The notes under the pieces were generated by a model. The model was given only the letters and a program-made list of their open reading frames with translations. It had not been told where the DNA came from and ran no database searches. This document shows, in pieces, positions 9,476 to 21,988 of a stretch of 64,000 bases of DNA (its first letter is position 1; every line of letters starts with the position of its first letter). Origin of the DNA: Harmothoe impar (Eukaryota; Annelida; Polychaeta; Phyllodocida; Polynoidae); assembly GCA_947462335.1 (NCBI GenBank), contig OX381721.1, positions 42,062,488 through 42,126,487 on the forward strand, written 5' to 3'. A program made the position numbers and the translations under genes.

Positions 9476-12129
9476 GTCAGTATGGTCTCCAGCCAGCTAG
9501 CATTGGTCAGTGCGCCCCAGCTGGGCCCAAGCTGGACTGTAAACTGGGGCCCAGTTGGGGCTGTCACCAAGACCCAGGTGGGCTGCCCAGTTTCAGCACT
9601 ACATGAATCCCAGCCCTTCAATATTCACACACAGATGTATGTCCACTCATGAAGAAAAGAGAAATTTAACTTTGGAAATAGTTCAAGTTTGGAGGTTCAA
9701 TGCTTTTACGGCTAACTAGTATGAAGACTAATGAACTGATTTTTGAACCAACCTGAAGGCTATATTCATTACGTGACAATTCAATGTATATGTGGAATAT
9801 TATTCTATAGGCCGTAATATGATCAAAACAAGGTATTTAATCAACCTAGTCATACTGTAGACCATCTTATCTAGCAGCAAGTAACCCCAAATACATGAGT
9901 CGGTTTCCTCCGTATCAATCATTCATATCACCCCAGCTCCTCCAATATAAACAGTCTCTGGCCTTCCAGCAAAGGAAGTCTGGGTGAATGCTGACTAATC
10001 AATGGAGTATTGAACCAAGTGATTGGTTTCTACCTCTGTAACTTCTGGCAGTCAGTTGGCCAGATACAAGCCCTCTGAAAGGAATAGCTGTCACCCACAA
10101 GTGAGTATATACTGTCTGTGTGTATGACCAGAGTAGGTGTATATGGCATTAAATGACCATAGCCGTGAGTAGGGATTAGAGGTGCATAGAAATGGGTACA
10201 AACACTTACGCTGGTGACCTGTCTCACCACGGTAATCAGCGAATTTGGTAATTGCGTGAAATGTCGTCTGCCGGAGGAGGAACATCATCCCCGGTGACAG
10301 GGCGCCCACCGACAGACACCTTCAGCCCCATCTCACTTCGGTGTTTTCCGGCAGCACTCGGCAATCTCCGTCACCAGCATCAGCATCTCTGTGGAAGGCA
10401 TATGAGAGCCGACATGTGATTGGAGAAAGGCTGCTGAATTTCATAATTATGCACGTGTGTTTGGTATTATAGAGAATGATGTGTGTGGGCTGTAAGGACG
10501 CTATGCTAGGTCTATAGAAATCACATATCATGTATGTTAGGAAATGCCACTATCATCCATTATTCTGATTAAGTAGCATAGCCTGTTGTACCTGTAATTA
10601 AATGCAAAAGAGTAAGGCATATTGGTAGATAATATTGAAAATATGTACAGTGCTCTCTCACAGTGCCAAGAGAATGGGCCTGCAGAGGAGGTGCACTGGT
10701 CGGGGTACTAGGCTTCTAGGATGAATAGTTTATGTTAATCAGTACAACCCGGGGTTGTAGAGCATTGTAAGAGGGGCAGTGGCCTGCAAGGGTTCGATCA
10801 ATACGAGCTGCTCTAGCCCTAGTGACTCACACCAAAGGGATGGGTGTGCAGCAGCACTGGGAAACCGGGGGAGAGTGTGCATGCATGGGAGCAGCTCGGG
10901 CGGGCTGTCACTCTCCGCACAGATGTTCAGTTGAGCACCATTGAGCTAATAAAGTCATGCTTAATGTAGTTGAGAATTCCTTCTTAATTGAGGGTATTTA
11001 CAGAGTGATACCAACTAGAGGGCTTGAACTACAAAAGCAGTGCAAAAAACGAGGGCAATGTGTAATTTAGGGTTGTAATATGGGTCAAGTTAAATTCATG
11101 TATTTTTGTGTAATTATAGTATGAACGTGAGGTAAAATAATTGATAAAGATTGCATGGGTGATTTACATCACAAATGATTATGACTCAGGGTCAGAATGA
11201 TGAAGTGATTATTTGTCAATTCTGAGGGCAGAAATGTATTCCTGGCTCAAAAGTACCCGAAATCATGTGTCACACTTGTATATTACGTCATTCCTGCAGA
11301 GCAGGTGGGTGTGGGGAAGCAGGTGGCTGAGGGTGAGATGGTGGGTGAGGGTGAAACAGGTGGATGTGGGCAAAATTACGGGGTTGCAGGCACCTTCTGC
11401 TTTCCATGCCCGCCAAAAATTGATATCATGTTTGTGTCTGTTTGCACTATAGTGACAGTCCTCCACTGACCATCTATTCAGTTCCAGCCAAAATCACTTA
11501 ATTTGCATAAGGTATAAAATAGTTCTACTCCATACATCCTACCCCTACCAGCTGCAGAGGTCAAATGAGCTCCTCTCCTCTGACAGTCTGCCTTTTATAA
11601 CCTCATGTGTGATGTGATTGGTCGATATGGTCACATGACCTTGACAGAGGTGCCAGCTAGTATTTTATGTCTAACAATGAATGTCAAAGTATTTACCACT
11701 GTTTTTTTTATATTGCAGTGAATAATGCACACTCCCCAATCCTTCATGACCCATGATCTACAATTGTGGACCCCTTGTACCTAATCTGCAAAAATATTCC
11801 CGCCGGAACCTGAGCAAGAAGCTTGGAGTTTAAGATGGCAGGATTTTATTACAAGAATGGAAAGTGAGAATTTAATTTTGCAAACAATGTGCACGATGAA
11901 ATTTCTTTATTTTTGCACAGCATGTTCATTGATGGATACATTATCTAACTAGCTTGTCTGCTATAGTGCTAATAACATGGCAATGTAGTTTTTTGTCCAT
12001 TCTCACTTGTAATCTGTAAATTCTGTATTGGTTTCTATGCTAGGGAAAGTCCTATTTCCCAGCCTCTGTGCATCAAGACATAACGCAAGAGGTATGGTTT
12101 GATAATTTTTTTCTGATCTCTAGTATATG

Positions 12130-12326
12130 TACCGTACGGTCGCAATTGAGCGCCGGGGCGCTCTTCAATTTGGCGGGGCTCTTACACAGGCGCTTATACA
12201 AATCAGGCGCTTATTTAAGGTCATTATTTTAGTGCTTAAGAAACATTTGGAGGCCCCTATACCCCCGGCGCTTATTCAAGACCGGCGCTCTTTCAAGACC
12301 AGGCGCTTTATCGTGACGGTACGGTA
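12130..12326. repeat. MITE with TACCGTACGGT ends and GCGCT-rich arms
   Basis: TACCGTACGGTCGCAATTGA at the left faces CGTGACGGTACGGTA at the right. The arms are built from repeated GGCGCTTATTCAAG-like units. A shorter relative lies at 13095-13182. Confidence 0.75.
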
Positions 12327-13094
12327 GCACCTATGTAATGACATATGGACCTGTGACCCTGAGAGTTTTTCCATGGCAGTCCTTTGAAAATGGCTAAAAT
12401 TGAGGTTTTTCTTACCAGATTAGACACCCCGCCCCAAATGAGGGAGCCAATAATAATAATTTTGATTAGAAATTTTGGGGGGACAATATGGATACATAGG
12501 GCAATGAGAAAAAAAATTAACATGGAAAGTGGAGATGGTCATCCTGGAGCCTCCGGTTGAATTGATGCGGAATCAGCCCATAGTAATCCCCATGAATCAT
12601 TCTATCATTAGGAATATTTATTTCTTCTTTTTGGATGAAAATCACGTTGCCATGACAACACATATCAAGAAGGACCCCCATTTAGGCTTCAAAACGTTCC
12701 TTTTACATTCTAAATAAAGAAGCTTTTCATCAAAAATGGAATGTTTTGAGTTATCCTATTGTACTCTCCAGAAAAAATTACCATAAAGCATCTTCTAGCC
12801 TGTTTCTTCCATTTTAAGTCATAGTGGCGCCCCCCTGGTGGCTAAAATGGGAACTAATCCCACGGGGACTATCCTTTCTGCTTGGCTGCTCACATTTAAC
12901 GTTGCAGGTCTAGCAAAAGATTTGGTGTGGTGAGACGGAATGTCTGGCTGAATTCCCAGGACATCTACTTACATCTTGGTTCTTCTTGGGTGTAAATCCA
13001 GTATAAAAAGGCACCTGAAATACAGTTATTGGCAGTATCATAATTTACCTCAAGCACTCCATCTAAACTAAAATATTCTGTCTGGAAAAAGTGT

Positions 13095-13182
13095 TACTGT
13101 ATCGTCGCTTTTTGGAGCCCCGGCGCCTATTCAAGGCCCGGCACCTATTCAAGACCCGGCACCAAAACGCGATGATACCGTA
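13095..13182. repeat. Short relative of the 12.1-kb MITE
   Basis: Ends TACTGTATCGTCGCTTTTT and AAAACGCGATGATACCGTA are inverted, with CCCGGCGCCTATTCAAGG-type units inside, as in the element at 12130-12326. Confidence 0.65.
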
Positions 13183-14654
13183 CTTATTAATGGCAATAGC
13201 AACATTATTTTAATTTGGGCCATAGGCACCGTTTGATCATTAAATATAACTGAACCTAGCAATTTACTTAGCAGTTGTGGATTTACAGGTGCATGATAAT
13301 TATGTGAAATAAAAACTTTCCTGGTAGATTTTCTGTGCCAGATTCTATATTAGAAAAAGCAAATTGGCCCAACAATATTATACGGTCCCATGCTCAATGA
13401 GAGGAAAAAAGATGAAAGGGGAATCTATGGTTTTTGGCCTTTTACTACTGGATCTAAAATAATAGTGACCAAAATGTGTACTGTAATCAAATTAATAAGT
13501 GTCCTAGCTCAAATAGATCCTCACTCTTACTCTTAGGGCCTTTTAGGCTAGAATAAGTCCAGATTTTTACATTCATGGAGACATTTAATACACTATTAAT
13601 GTAATTGTATAACGTGCATGGTCTGTATTATGTAAGATATGGTTTTAAATAGATAACTCTGCAAAACTTTGGTCTGGTTTTGTATACTTCCATACAAGAG
13701 AGATCATCCATCCCATGACCACTGCCATCCTATGACCACTGTCTCAGGACAGATGCTATGTGGTAGTTAAGCTACATCACAGGCTGGCCCCAACTCAGAT
13801 CCTGCATCCCCACCGTATCAAGTCAGAGTGTCGCCACGTCAGAGAGCCATTCTGGGACCAGAATGGCCCATCTGTATCATCTACAATTCAGTATGCTTCA
13901 CATTTGAATGTTTTGAATGTTTTTAAGATGGTGCTACAACAAAAAAGACCATTCAGTAATATCAGTTTGCGTGTTTTTTTTTATCGTTAGTATATCTTAC
14001 CTTTCCCAATTTAATCATCAGGGTAAAATAACACTTGGTGCTGAGCTATAATTTCCATGTTAATTCAACTTCCTTCTTATTGTCAAGGGCGGCATCACTT
14101 TAAAGCAGTGTCACAACAACACCAACATCAACAAAACAAACATTTAATAATTTCAGTCTTCTCCTTTGTGTCTTCCACATAATATGTATGTGACATTTAC
14201 CATATAATGTCACATGTCTCAGATCGTAGCCCGTATGTATCATAGGACAAACAACTCCCAATACATCATCAATATCGTTGTGTGCATTATGCCCACATAG
14301 AGCGACAGCTGTCCCATGATAAAGCTATAGCCTACAGCTGAATTAACACTGTGAATAATACTTTATAAAATGACACGATCCCCTATACCATGGTCCACAC
14401 GTAGGATAGAGACAACTGGAGAGGACCCCCATACATGTATGTACATAGAAAGCCGGAGTGAGAGAGAGAGAGGATGCACAGTTCTCAATTCACTGCTTAG
14501 GATATCAAGGTTTGATCATTTTCATATGTTGCTTCTTTGACACATTGCTTGCCTAGGAAAGTGCTACATTATTCCAGGTGGATTGACTGCCAGGAAGCCA
14601 TTTGTCTCATAATGGGGTTATAAATAAAGCACAGAATTTATAGAACTCCCCAGT

Positions 14655-14690
14655 ATGTATGTATGTATGTATATATGTTTGTTTGTGTGC
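14655..14690. repeat. (GTAT)n microsatellite
   Basis: A run of GTAT units grades into GTTT and GTGT. The open frames across this tract are repeat-derived. Confidence 0.8.
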
Positions 14691-14813
14691 ATGTACAAAA
14701 TGCATGTGTTTGTATGTAAGTCTGTATGTAAATACCTGTTACACGTGTTCATATTTTCAACATCTCAATCCATTTATAATGTAGTGACATTCCTCTTGCA
14801 ACAACGTTTTTGT

Positions 14814-15018
14814 GTTCATAATGTCCATATAAATATGTGTGTAGCTTTTTAAATAATTCTGATACTTATAAATCCATAAGATATAGGGAAAATTATCGTC
14901 AGAATTGGTCAGAGGACCCTCTCTATTAGGTTTCAAGCCGTTTTCAAGAGGGTGCATTTATGAGTATCAGAATGATTTTAAAAACTACATATATTATATC
15001 CATATGGACATTATGAAC
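14814..15018. repeat. AT-rich hairpin MITE with roughly 60-bp arms
   Basis: GTTCATAATGTCCATAT at the left is mirrored by ATATGGACATTATGAAC at the right. The complementarity runs inward through TAATTCTGATACTTATAAAT against ATTTATGAGTATCAGAAT. Confidence 0.75.
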
Positions 15019-16088
15019 TCAAATATGTTGTGTAAGTGAAAAATAAAAATCGACCCAAAATTAGCTCCTAACCCATCTTTAAAACATAGGCACGGCCCTT
15101 GGATAAATTATTGTACCACAGGCTGTCTTATTCAGACATTAGTGATAACATGAGAACAATGTCTTCACATGGTAATACAATAGGCCTACTGCAAATTTAT
15201 GTACATTCCAGATGTGCCGGAAACCATTGTGATACCAGGACAATCATTAAAATCACCGAAGCGTTTGATGGTTATAGCTGAAATAGCCCATCCATTTGAC
15301 AAAAAAGAAAGGGACTAATGTCCGTGGCAATAATAAGAACATGACACAAAACAATGTGTGAAAGGGTTACAACATCACTAAACCTCACCATAGATGAGTT
15401 GTATAAACTGAATGCAGCTGTAAGTAGTATAGGGAAATGGCATTCTGCAGAGGGATCAATTCAACAATTCCCACATGGTTGTTTACGTAGGGCCGTACCA
15501 CTGTGCCCACTGACCTTAAAACAACCAGAAAATATGTGTTTTTGACTTTCGATCGCAGAGAGCTGCCTAACTGGATTGATATAGGAAGTTTGTGGGCCAC
15601 TTAAGTCTATTCAAACATTAACCATAAACATCCAGCCAGCATTGCCCGGTTTGAGCCCACCTGGCCCACTTTGCCCAGATCCATCCCACTAGCAGGCCTG
15701 GACCATAATGATTAAATCCTAGATATGGGTAACCCCAGTTTGTTAAAATGTAGCTGTATATGATCTGTTGAGCAGGCCAGGATAAGTTTTATACTTTGAT
15801 GAGAACAAAAATAAAGCAAGAATTCTCGTCGATTAAATACAGTGTTCCTGTATATTTACAGTGAAACATTGTTATTTGTGCACTTTTGAGGAATTTTGTT
15901 CAAAATGTATTTCCCTATAGAAACCTGGATAACTGTCCGATTTACAAGCCGTAAAAATCTAGCCAGTCATTTGAATTGGCAGAGGGATACTTTACCCCAG
16001 TAACACCTTAATTGAGTCTGACAATTCGAATCTACAAACTGCATTAACCAACATGTATTTTTGTTTTTGCAGGTGAAATCTGGAGGTC

Positions 16089-17141
16089 ATGGATGCCAGG
16101 AGTGTTGCATCCATCTGTAGGGTGCGGCCAACTTCAATTTTAAGATTATTGGTTCTAATATCCATGGGTTGTTTCATGACAGCGATATTCTACAGTGGAC
16201 CGTCTCCACTATCACCAAGAAGTGCCAACCCCTGTGTGATCACAGAATACATTGAGCTACCAAAGAATGAGAGTCATCCCGAGTGCTTTCTGGAGAGATA
16301 CTGTTTGATATATGAGCTACAACCAGTGGATATTTGTGGTAACAGCACCCATGTGAGGTTATTTATCTTTATATACAGTCTACCTGATAACTTCCAGAGA
16401 AGGCAGATAATACGAAAGACATGGCTAGACCATTCCCTCTTTGGAGGAGAGGCGGTTCAGCATGTGTTTTTGTTGGGACATGGAAATGCCTCATATACTG
16501 ATGCAGTGCAACAAGAGGCTAGAACTTACAACGACATTGTAGTCATAGACTTAGAGGAATCCTTCTGCTCACTCACACTGAAGGGAATTGCTGGACTACA
16601 TTTTGCAAGTTCTTTCTGTCCAAGTGCCAAATTTGTAATGAAGACTGATGATGATATTTTCATCAACATGTTTCTCCTCCAAAGGAATCTAACTGTAATG
16701 GTTGAAAAAAAGCAAACAGAGAAAGTCATCATGGGCCATATATGGTATGGTGGTCAGGTGTTTCGCGGTGGTCAATATGAAGTCAGTGCATTGCAGTACG
16801 CCGGTAGTACGTACCCACCCTTCTGCAGTGGATCAGCATTTATCATGTCCATGGATGTTGTAAAAGTGCTGTATGAGCTGGCTATGCAGGACCAGAGCAA
16901 GGTGCTATTACATCTAGATGACCCTTACATAACTGGGGTCCTTGCTGACAGAGTTAAATTGAAACATATTCAACTCAATGAGTACTACCTTTTCTTCAGA
17001 AGCGATTATAGAAATTTTCCAGATAAAGATCTGAATAAGTATCTCGTTCTGCACATACATGATGAACATATTGTTGAGCTTTCTTATCAGCAGCATTCGG
17101 ACATGTGGCATAGACTGGTGAAACTACAAGAGAATAATTAG
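16089..17141 (+). CDS. GT31 beta-1,3-galactosyltransferase-like enzyme (gene B)
   Basis: Clear paralogue of gene A with the same expected role as a Golgi beta-1,3-glycosyltransferase. The single coding exon gives 350 residues. A signal anchor (about 18-36) is followed by RRQIIRKTW (about 104), DLEESF, KTDDDIFIN (about 184-192), FCSGSAF (about 246) and LDDPYITG (about 276). Several N-glycosylation sequons lie in the luminal part. The acceptor TTTTTGCAG ends at 16070, 18 bases before the ATG at 16089, matching the acceptor-then-start layout of gene A, so a non-coding first exon is expected upstream. It is shorter than gene A because it lacks the basic C-terminal tail. The two broken copies downstream (psi-C, psi-D) share local nucleotide blocks with it, which suggests tandem duplication of B. 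No disabling mutation was seen. Confidence 0.9.
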   Translation: MDARSVASICRVRPTSILRLLVLISMGCFMTAIFYSGPSPLSPRSANPCVITEYIELPKNESHPECFLERYCLIYELQPVDICGNSTHVRLFIFIYSLPDNFQRRQIIRKTWLDHSLFGGEAVQHVFLLGHGNASYTDAVQQEARTYNDIVVIDLEESFCSLTLKGIAGLHFASSFCPSAKFVMKTDDDIFINMFLLQRNLTVMVEKKQTEKVIMGHIWYGGQVFRGGQYEVSALQYAGSTYPPFCSGSAFIMSMDVVKVLYELAMQDQSKVLLHLDDPYITGVLADRVKLKHIQLNEYYLFFRSDYRNFPDKDLNKYLVLHIHDEHIVELSYQQHSDMWHRLVKLQENN

Positions 17142-17239
17142 GTTACACACAGAGACTATTCACCATAAGACAGTGATGGTCTCACTCCGGTAGGAATGTC
17201 AGCACATTAAATATTCAAAGCCCTGATGCAATCTCGTAT

Positions 17240-17430
17240 CATCTCGACCTCGGGCAACCCAATCTTCATTGCTGGCATTGAGGGATAATATCCACTTCCC
17301 ATGCCTTATCTACAGGGGGTATTCATAACCAATACCTGCCTGTAATTCTATACTCCAGCAACCAGTGTGCAAGAATTACTTTGACCAGGAATCCCAACTA
17401 CCAGCGATTACGTTAGGGTTGCGCACGGTT
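17240..17430. repeat. Dispersed repeat related to 31954-32110
   Basis: Shared blocks in the same order include CATTGCTGG followed by an ATTGAGGG-like block, ATCTACNGGGGGTATT and AGGAATCC. The similarity is patchy, so family and boundaries are uncertain. Confidence 0.4.
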
Positions 17431-18110
17431 GACGTGGTAATCTTGAGCTTTGCCATAAATGAGTGATGGTTAAATTTGGTATTAAGTGTTTGATATCAAA
17501 TTTCCATGTTAGGCCTCCCTGAGCAATGAGTCACCATTTTCACATTTACTGTACATGTACTTTTATATACAATGTTGGCCATTTTAAGTGATTCTATCTG
17601 GTTCTCGGTATTCTAATGGATATATCTTAGGAGATATCTCGTTTTGATTAATGATTATACACTATTCATTAGGGCTCAAGTCCAAATAATAATTCTATCA
17701 TCTGCTTGTTTGTATAAGAAAACTGTCCGTCATTAGCTGTGATTTATATGAATCTAATGGTGGAGGTCATGCATTTTATATAATAGTGCTACATAACTGC
17801 TGCAATACTAAGGAAATACCTAAATGCATGTGTCCACTGTAGGGCTGGATGGCTGGTTGTTGGGTTGTCTTAGGTGAATTATCGAAATTGTTGTGTAAAG
17901 GCTCAATGGACATGGTCCAATGCACCTACCAATCTCCACCTAGCACACCTGTCTGCTGGCTCTATATGGTCAGTAACATTTACTAGATAGGTTTGGGATA
18001 AAATCTGGTATACATCATGCTAGTCCTGTTGGGAAACCCACAGAAGGGACCTATGCTAGGAGACATATCAAAGAGCACAAGAAGGAGCACCTCTGTGTGT
18101 AGGACTAGCA

Positions 18111-18341
18111 CTGCTACTGGAGGTCATGCTACTGGAGGTCATGCTTCTAGAGGCCCTGCTACTGGAGGTCCTGCTTCTGGAGGCCCTGCAACTAGAGGCC
18201 CTGCTTCTGGAAGCCCTGCTACTGGAGGCCCTGCTACTGGAGGCCCTGCAACTGGAGGCCCTGCTACTGGAGGCCCTGCTACCAACTGGCTACTGGAGGC
18301 CCTGCTACTGGAGGCCCTGCTTCTGGAAGCCCTGCTACCAG
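18111..18341. repeat. 15-bp minisatellite (unit ACTGGAGGCCCTGCT)
   Basis: About 15 imperfect direct units vary mainly at ACT/TCT and GCT/GCA. The period is a multiple of three, so two frames stay open and would encode Gly-Pro-Ala-Thr-Gly or Leu-Leu-Leu-Glu-Ala repeats. With no flanking coding signal I treat it as a tandem repeat. Confidence 0.85.
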
Positions 18342-19782
18342 CACAACATTCACCATCACAACTCTCAGTTTATGCTCTAATAAATAGCTGAGATCATTTC
18401 AAGGGCGGTGATCGATGGTGATCGAATCTATGAGGTGGGTGTAGACCATATATATACGGCCCCTCTCGCTATGTTCATGGAGCCAAACCCAGAGCAGTGG
18501 ACTATGGAATAGTCAAGAGGTGGGTGAAAGTAGAAAGCACGCCCCTATACTTCTACAGAGGCAATGGTTCATTTACATCCCACACTAGGCGTAGCAAGAG
18601 ATGGACAGGTCTTTACATGCTGTATGTCCACCACGGCAGGGGTAAAGTTGTCAGCTCAAACAGCAGGATGCAATAACTGATCTCATACTTCCTGGCTGTT
18701 AGATTAACTACTTCTTTGAGATATCTCTACCAAATCATTGAAATAAATACTCAATGAGTCCCTTTGGTGGGTATCAGACGCCGGTCCCCAACTCATGAAG
18801 AATGGTGCAGTATTTCTCAGTGTCTATTTTTGCGTAGGGTCTCTATACATTATATAATCTCACATTAATATGCTGTAATAAAGGATTTTTTCAAAACGGT
18901 AAAGTCTGCCTTAACTAATAATAAGCATTGTTCAAACAAAACCTAACTTAATTTGCTCAGCATGAAAAGAGTTGGACTCTTTGGTAAAATTAAGACTTCC
19001 TGGAGTTAGCTCCAAAGCCATCTCCAATACATTTATTTTTGTATGAGAACCTTAATAACGAAGGTGAAATTTATATAGTTATGTGTTTTGTCTATGTTTT
19101 AATGATATTTCAAAATAGCTGCTAATTCTTATTGACACGCACATAGCCCCAGGTGCTGTGAAATAGTTTAATAGTACAGAATCTGACATTCTACACCAGG
19201 TGGCAGATAGTATCAGGCCGCCAGCATCATCAAAATACACAGACTAGCTCAACCAGTACCTTTTTGCACCACAAGGGCTCCAAATGGGACTGGTGGAACT
19301 GCTATTAATTGGGGGGCCAGCCTGAAAATGTGAAGGGGGGTTGGTGTGGTGACCAATAATCTGTCTGACTGTTGTACTAGGGTATAGGGCCCTAGGGATA
19401 CCCTCGTTCCGCCACCATCCCCTAGGGGGCGCTAGTAGCGTATGCAAGTTTGAGCCGTGAGGTGGCAGCACAAGTCGTGTGACAAGGTGCTTCCGGCCAT
19501 CCAACCTGCAGTGGCAAAGGATAATGTTTGAATAATAAGGCTATATAAAACTGGCTCTAACTTCCTTAATAATTGGATTATTTCAAAAATTCTTTCATTG
19601 TTGGGAAGCTGGGATCATGGCCGACCATTGTGGCCGGTGTCTAGAGGGCCTACGCCGGCCATTAAGATCATACGCCGGCAAAAGCCGGCGTCATTTCGGC
19701 AACACAGCTATACTTAAAAGGAATCCTAAAGGTGGGCTTTATGACCGGTATTGTCTTTCTTAAGATTCCCCTCACTAGGGCG

Positions 19783-19960
19783 GAGACCAAAGCTGGGGGA
19801 GGGGGAGGGCTTCTCACACTCACCTATGCCGGGTTGCAGATGTGGGGGGGGGGGGCGTTCTCTTTGATTCTGCCCACCTAGGTCGGACACCAAAGCTGGA
19901 GGATTAGGGGGGAGGGCTTCTCACACTCACCTTTGCCGGGCTGCAGAGGCAGTGGGGGTG
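19783..19960. repeat. Imperfect tandem duplication, period about 103 bp
   Basis: A block with CAAAGCTGG, GGGAGGGCTTCTCACACTCA and GCCGGGNTGCAG occurs at about 19788 and again at about 19891, separated by G-runs. Non-coding. Confidence 0.7.
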
Positions 19961-20099
19961 GGTGGGATCCCCCTCATCTCCGTCCGGCCACTGGTCAAGT
20001 GAGTGTGATTGAGGCCTCTCAAAAAATAGTCAAACATGGTAGTATATGGGCGTGCAGATGTGTCGTGGTTATTTTTTTTTGTGTTTTTTTTGTGTTTTT

Positions 20100-21030
20100 T
20101 TTGGGGGGGAGTGGGGGGGGGGGGGGAAGAGGCTCACCCCGCCTGGACATGACTCCAGTGCACCCCCAAGGGGCCATCCATTAATTACATATTCACGGGG
20201 GTGGGGGGGGGGGTCAGGCCAAATGCATACTGATCTATGCATACAGATGCGTACAGGGGGTGTGGCTTATGGCTATTTTGGCATACACATTGTGTACGCA
20301 TAGGGCCGATTTTCCTGGTCATTTAGGGTCAGAATTGTTATCTTTTTAGGTCAAAATATCCAACCAAAATGTTGAAGATTTTCCTGGAGAATGCTCTCAA
20401 AAGTTAATCTAAGGGCCGAGTCATTTATTAGGCCCACTAGCGGGGGGGGGTGAGTTTTCTAAACATTGCTTTGGTCAGGTGTCTTCCCCCTCCCCCCCCC
20501 CAAAAAAAGAGAACAAAAATCGCAAACGCAGGAGGAATGATGCATGGTCACGAGTACCTAAATGGACCATTATGCTCAACATGGAGACTTATCTTGTTTT
20601 GCAGCACCCCTCCTCCCACCGAGGGTCTTTTTTTTCATTATGTATTATTCACCAAGCCCCCCCCCCCTCCCCCTAGCTGGCAATTAATGACTCGGCCCTG
20701 AGCTTGACCATCCCCTTTCCCAACCTCAGAGTATAGGCCTACTTTATAGATAATCCTCAAATCTTGCCCCCTATAAAGAGACAGATCCAAAAAAGAGTTC
20801 CTACCTTCTACATAGGGCCAGAGACATGGAGACCTCCCTGATAGGGCTACGCAACTTTTCACCCTAGATATTCCTCAGTAATTTTATAACATTCCTTATA
20901 TTTATCAGTGGGGAGGGGGTCAAAGCAAAATGAGTATGTACGCATGGGGGGGGGGTCCAAATGGTGCAACAGGGGGTGTGGGGGGGGGGTCCGTTTTGGG
21001 CAAAAATGTGCGTACATAATGAAGGAATCC
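20100..21030. repeat. G-run and C-run low-complexity region
   Basis: Multiple runs of 7 to 14 G or C occur (for example about 20104-20127, 20200, 20442, 20660, 20947 and 20981). Potential G-quadruplexes on both strands. No coding evidence. Confidence 0.8.
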
Positions 21031-21149
21031 CCCCAATCCACAGGGGGCGCCACAAGAGCGAGCATGCCGCCACCTTGTGGGTATTTTGGTCTCGGGTGAC
21101 ATATTAAAGATGGCGGCGGCCACCCTGGGTAGCCTCTCACCCGTTATAG

Positions 21150-21525
21150 TGTGCTGATTCCGAATCTGCCATGTGTAAAGTGATATCTTTGTCGCAACAA
21201 GGTCAAATACAAGGTCAAAGGTCCCGATTTAGTATAAGAATGCATGGGACTAGTTTAATCAGGGTAATAGCAGTTAAAGCAAATAGTTCATTCTATTTTA
21301 TTTGCAATCATTTGTACTGGTACTACATCAACAGCATCACTAATACAAATGCAAGTCACATGCGTAAGATGAATAAGCTTCACTTTTAATATTTTGGTAT
21401 TTGTTTCAAGATGTGTGTACTCATTTCAGTCTCATGTTTACATCAGACCGTGACCTTTGACCTTGAATTTGACCTTGTTGCGACACAAATATCACTTTAC
21501 ACATGCCAGATTCGGAATCAGCACA
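21150..21525. repeat. DR1-bearing hairpin element, compact copy
   Basis: The first 75 bases (GTGTGCTGATTCCGAATCTG onward) are mirrored by the last 75 (ending CCAGATTCGGAATCAGCACAC). Each arm carries the paired half-sites AGGTCA-A-AGGTC(A/C) (21212-21224 and 21451-21463) plus a third half-site. Same family as 3052 and 29774-31146. Confidence 0.8.
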
Positions 21526-21988
21526 CTAAATATACCCTAGGACAACATTCAGACAGATTATTGGGCTCCACACCAACCTAAAGTTAAATATCAACATTTG
21601 GTCTTTCTGGCCCCCCAAGTATATATTCAGATAGCTACTTCTTGCCAGGCTGTGCACAGGAAGTTAGTTAAACACGTTTCTTATATCAGTTTGCCCAGAC
21701 TCAACTATTATACAGTCGGAACCCGAGACTGCAAAATACACTGATTACACATATTCAGGCTTCTAAACTGTCATATTCTTCAAAATGAATGGCAAAATAT
21801 TGTATTCTTATAAACATCCCTGGATTGTACATTCAAACAGCCAAATACTGTTTGATTTCACTGGGAATAGGAATTTTGACAGTGTCAAAAAGTTTACCCC
21901 ACTTGTCAAACTTTGTTGTCGCTTTACAAGTGTCATTTATTGATATTTATGCAGGAAATACTGACATATTTAGATACTTGAACCAATA

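Larger units (their letters stand above)
6911..16070. other. Long intergenic region, repeats but no gene seen
   Basis: There are no long open frames with recognisable motifs. It contains C-rich low complexity at 7631-7730, the second copy of the 2.1-kb hairpin element (8643-8740), inverted-repeat elements at 9284-9475, 12130-12326, 13095-13182 and 14814-15018, and a GTAT microsatellite near 14655. The 5' UTR exon of GT31 gene B should lie here, ahead of the acceptor at 16069-16070. Confidence 0.55.

Noticed and set aside
9274..9652. Overlapping open frames of 71-110 codons on both strands
   Set aside because: They fall on a short inverted-repeat element and a GGCCCAG-rich palindromic stretch; no coding signature.
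18017..18391. 124-codon open frame with Gly-Pro-Ala-Thr repeats
   Set aside because: Entirely explained by a 15-bp tandem repeat; no signal peptide, no homology visible, and a second frame is equally open.
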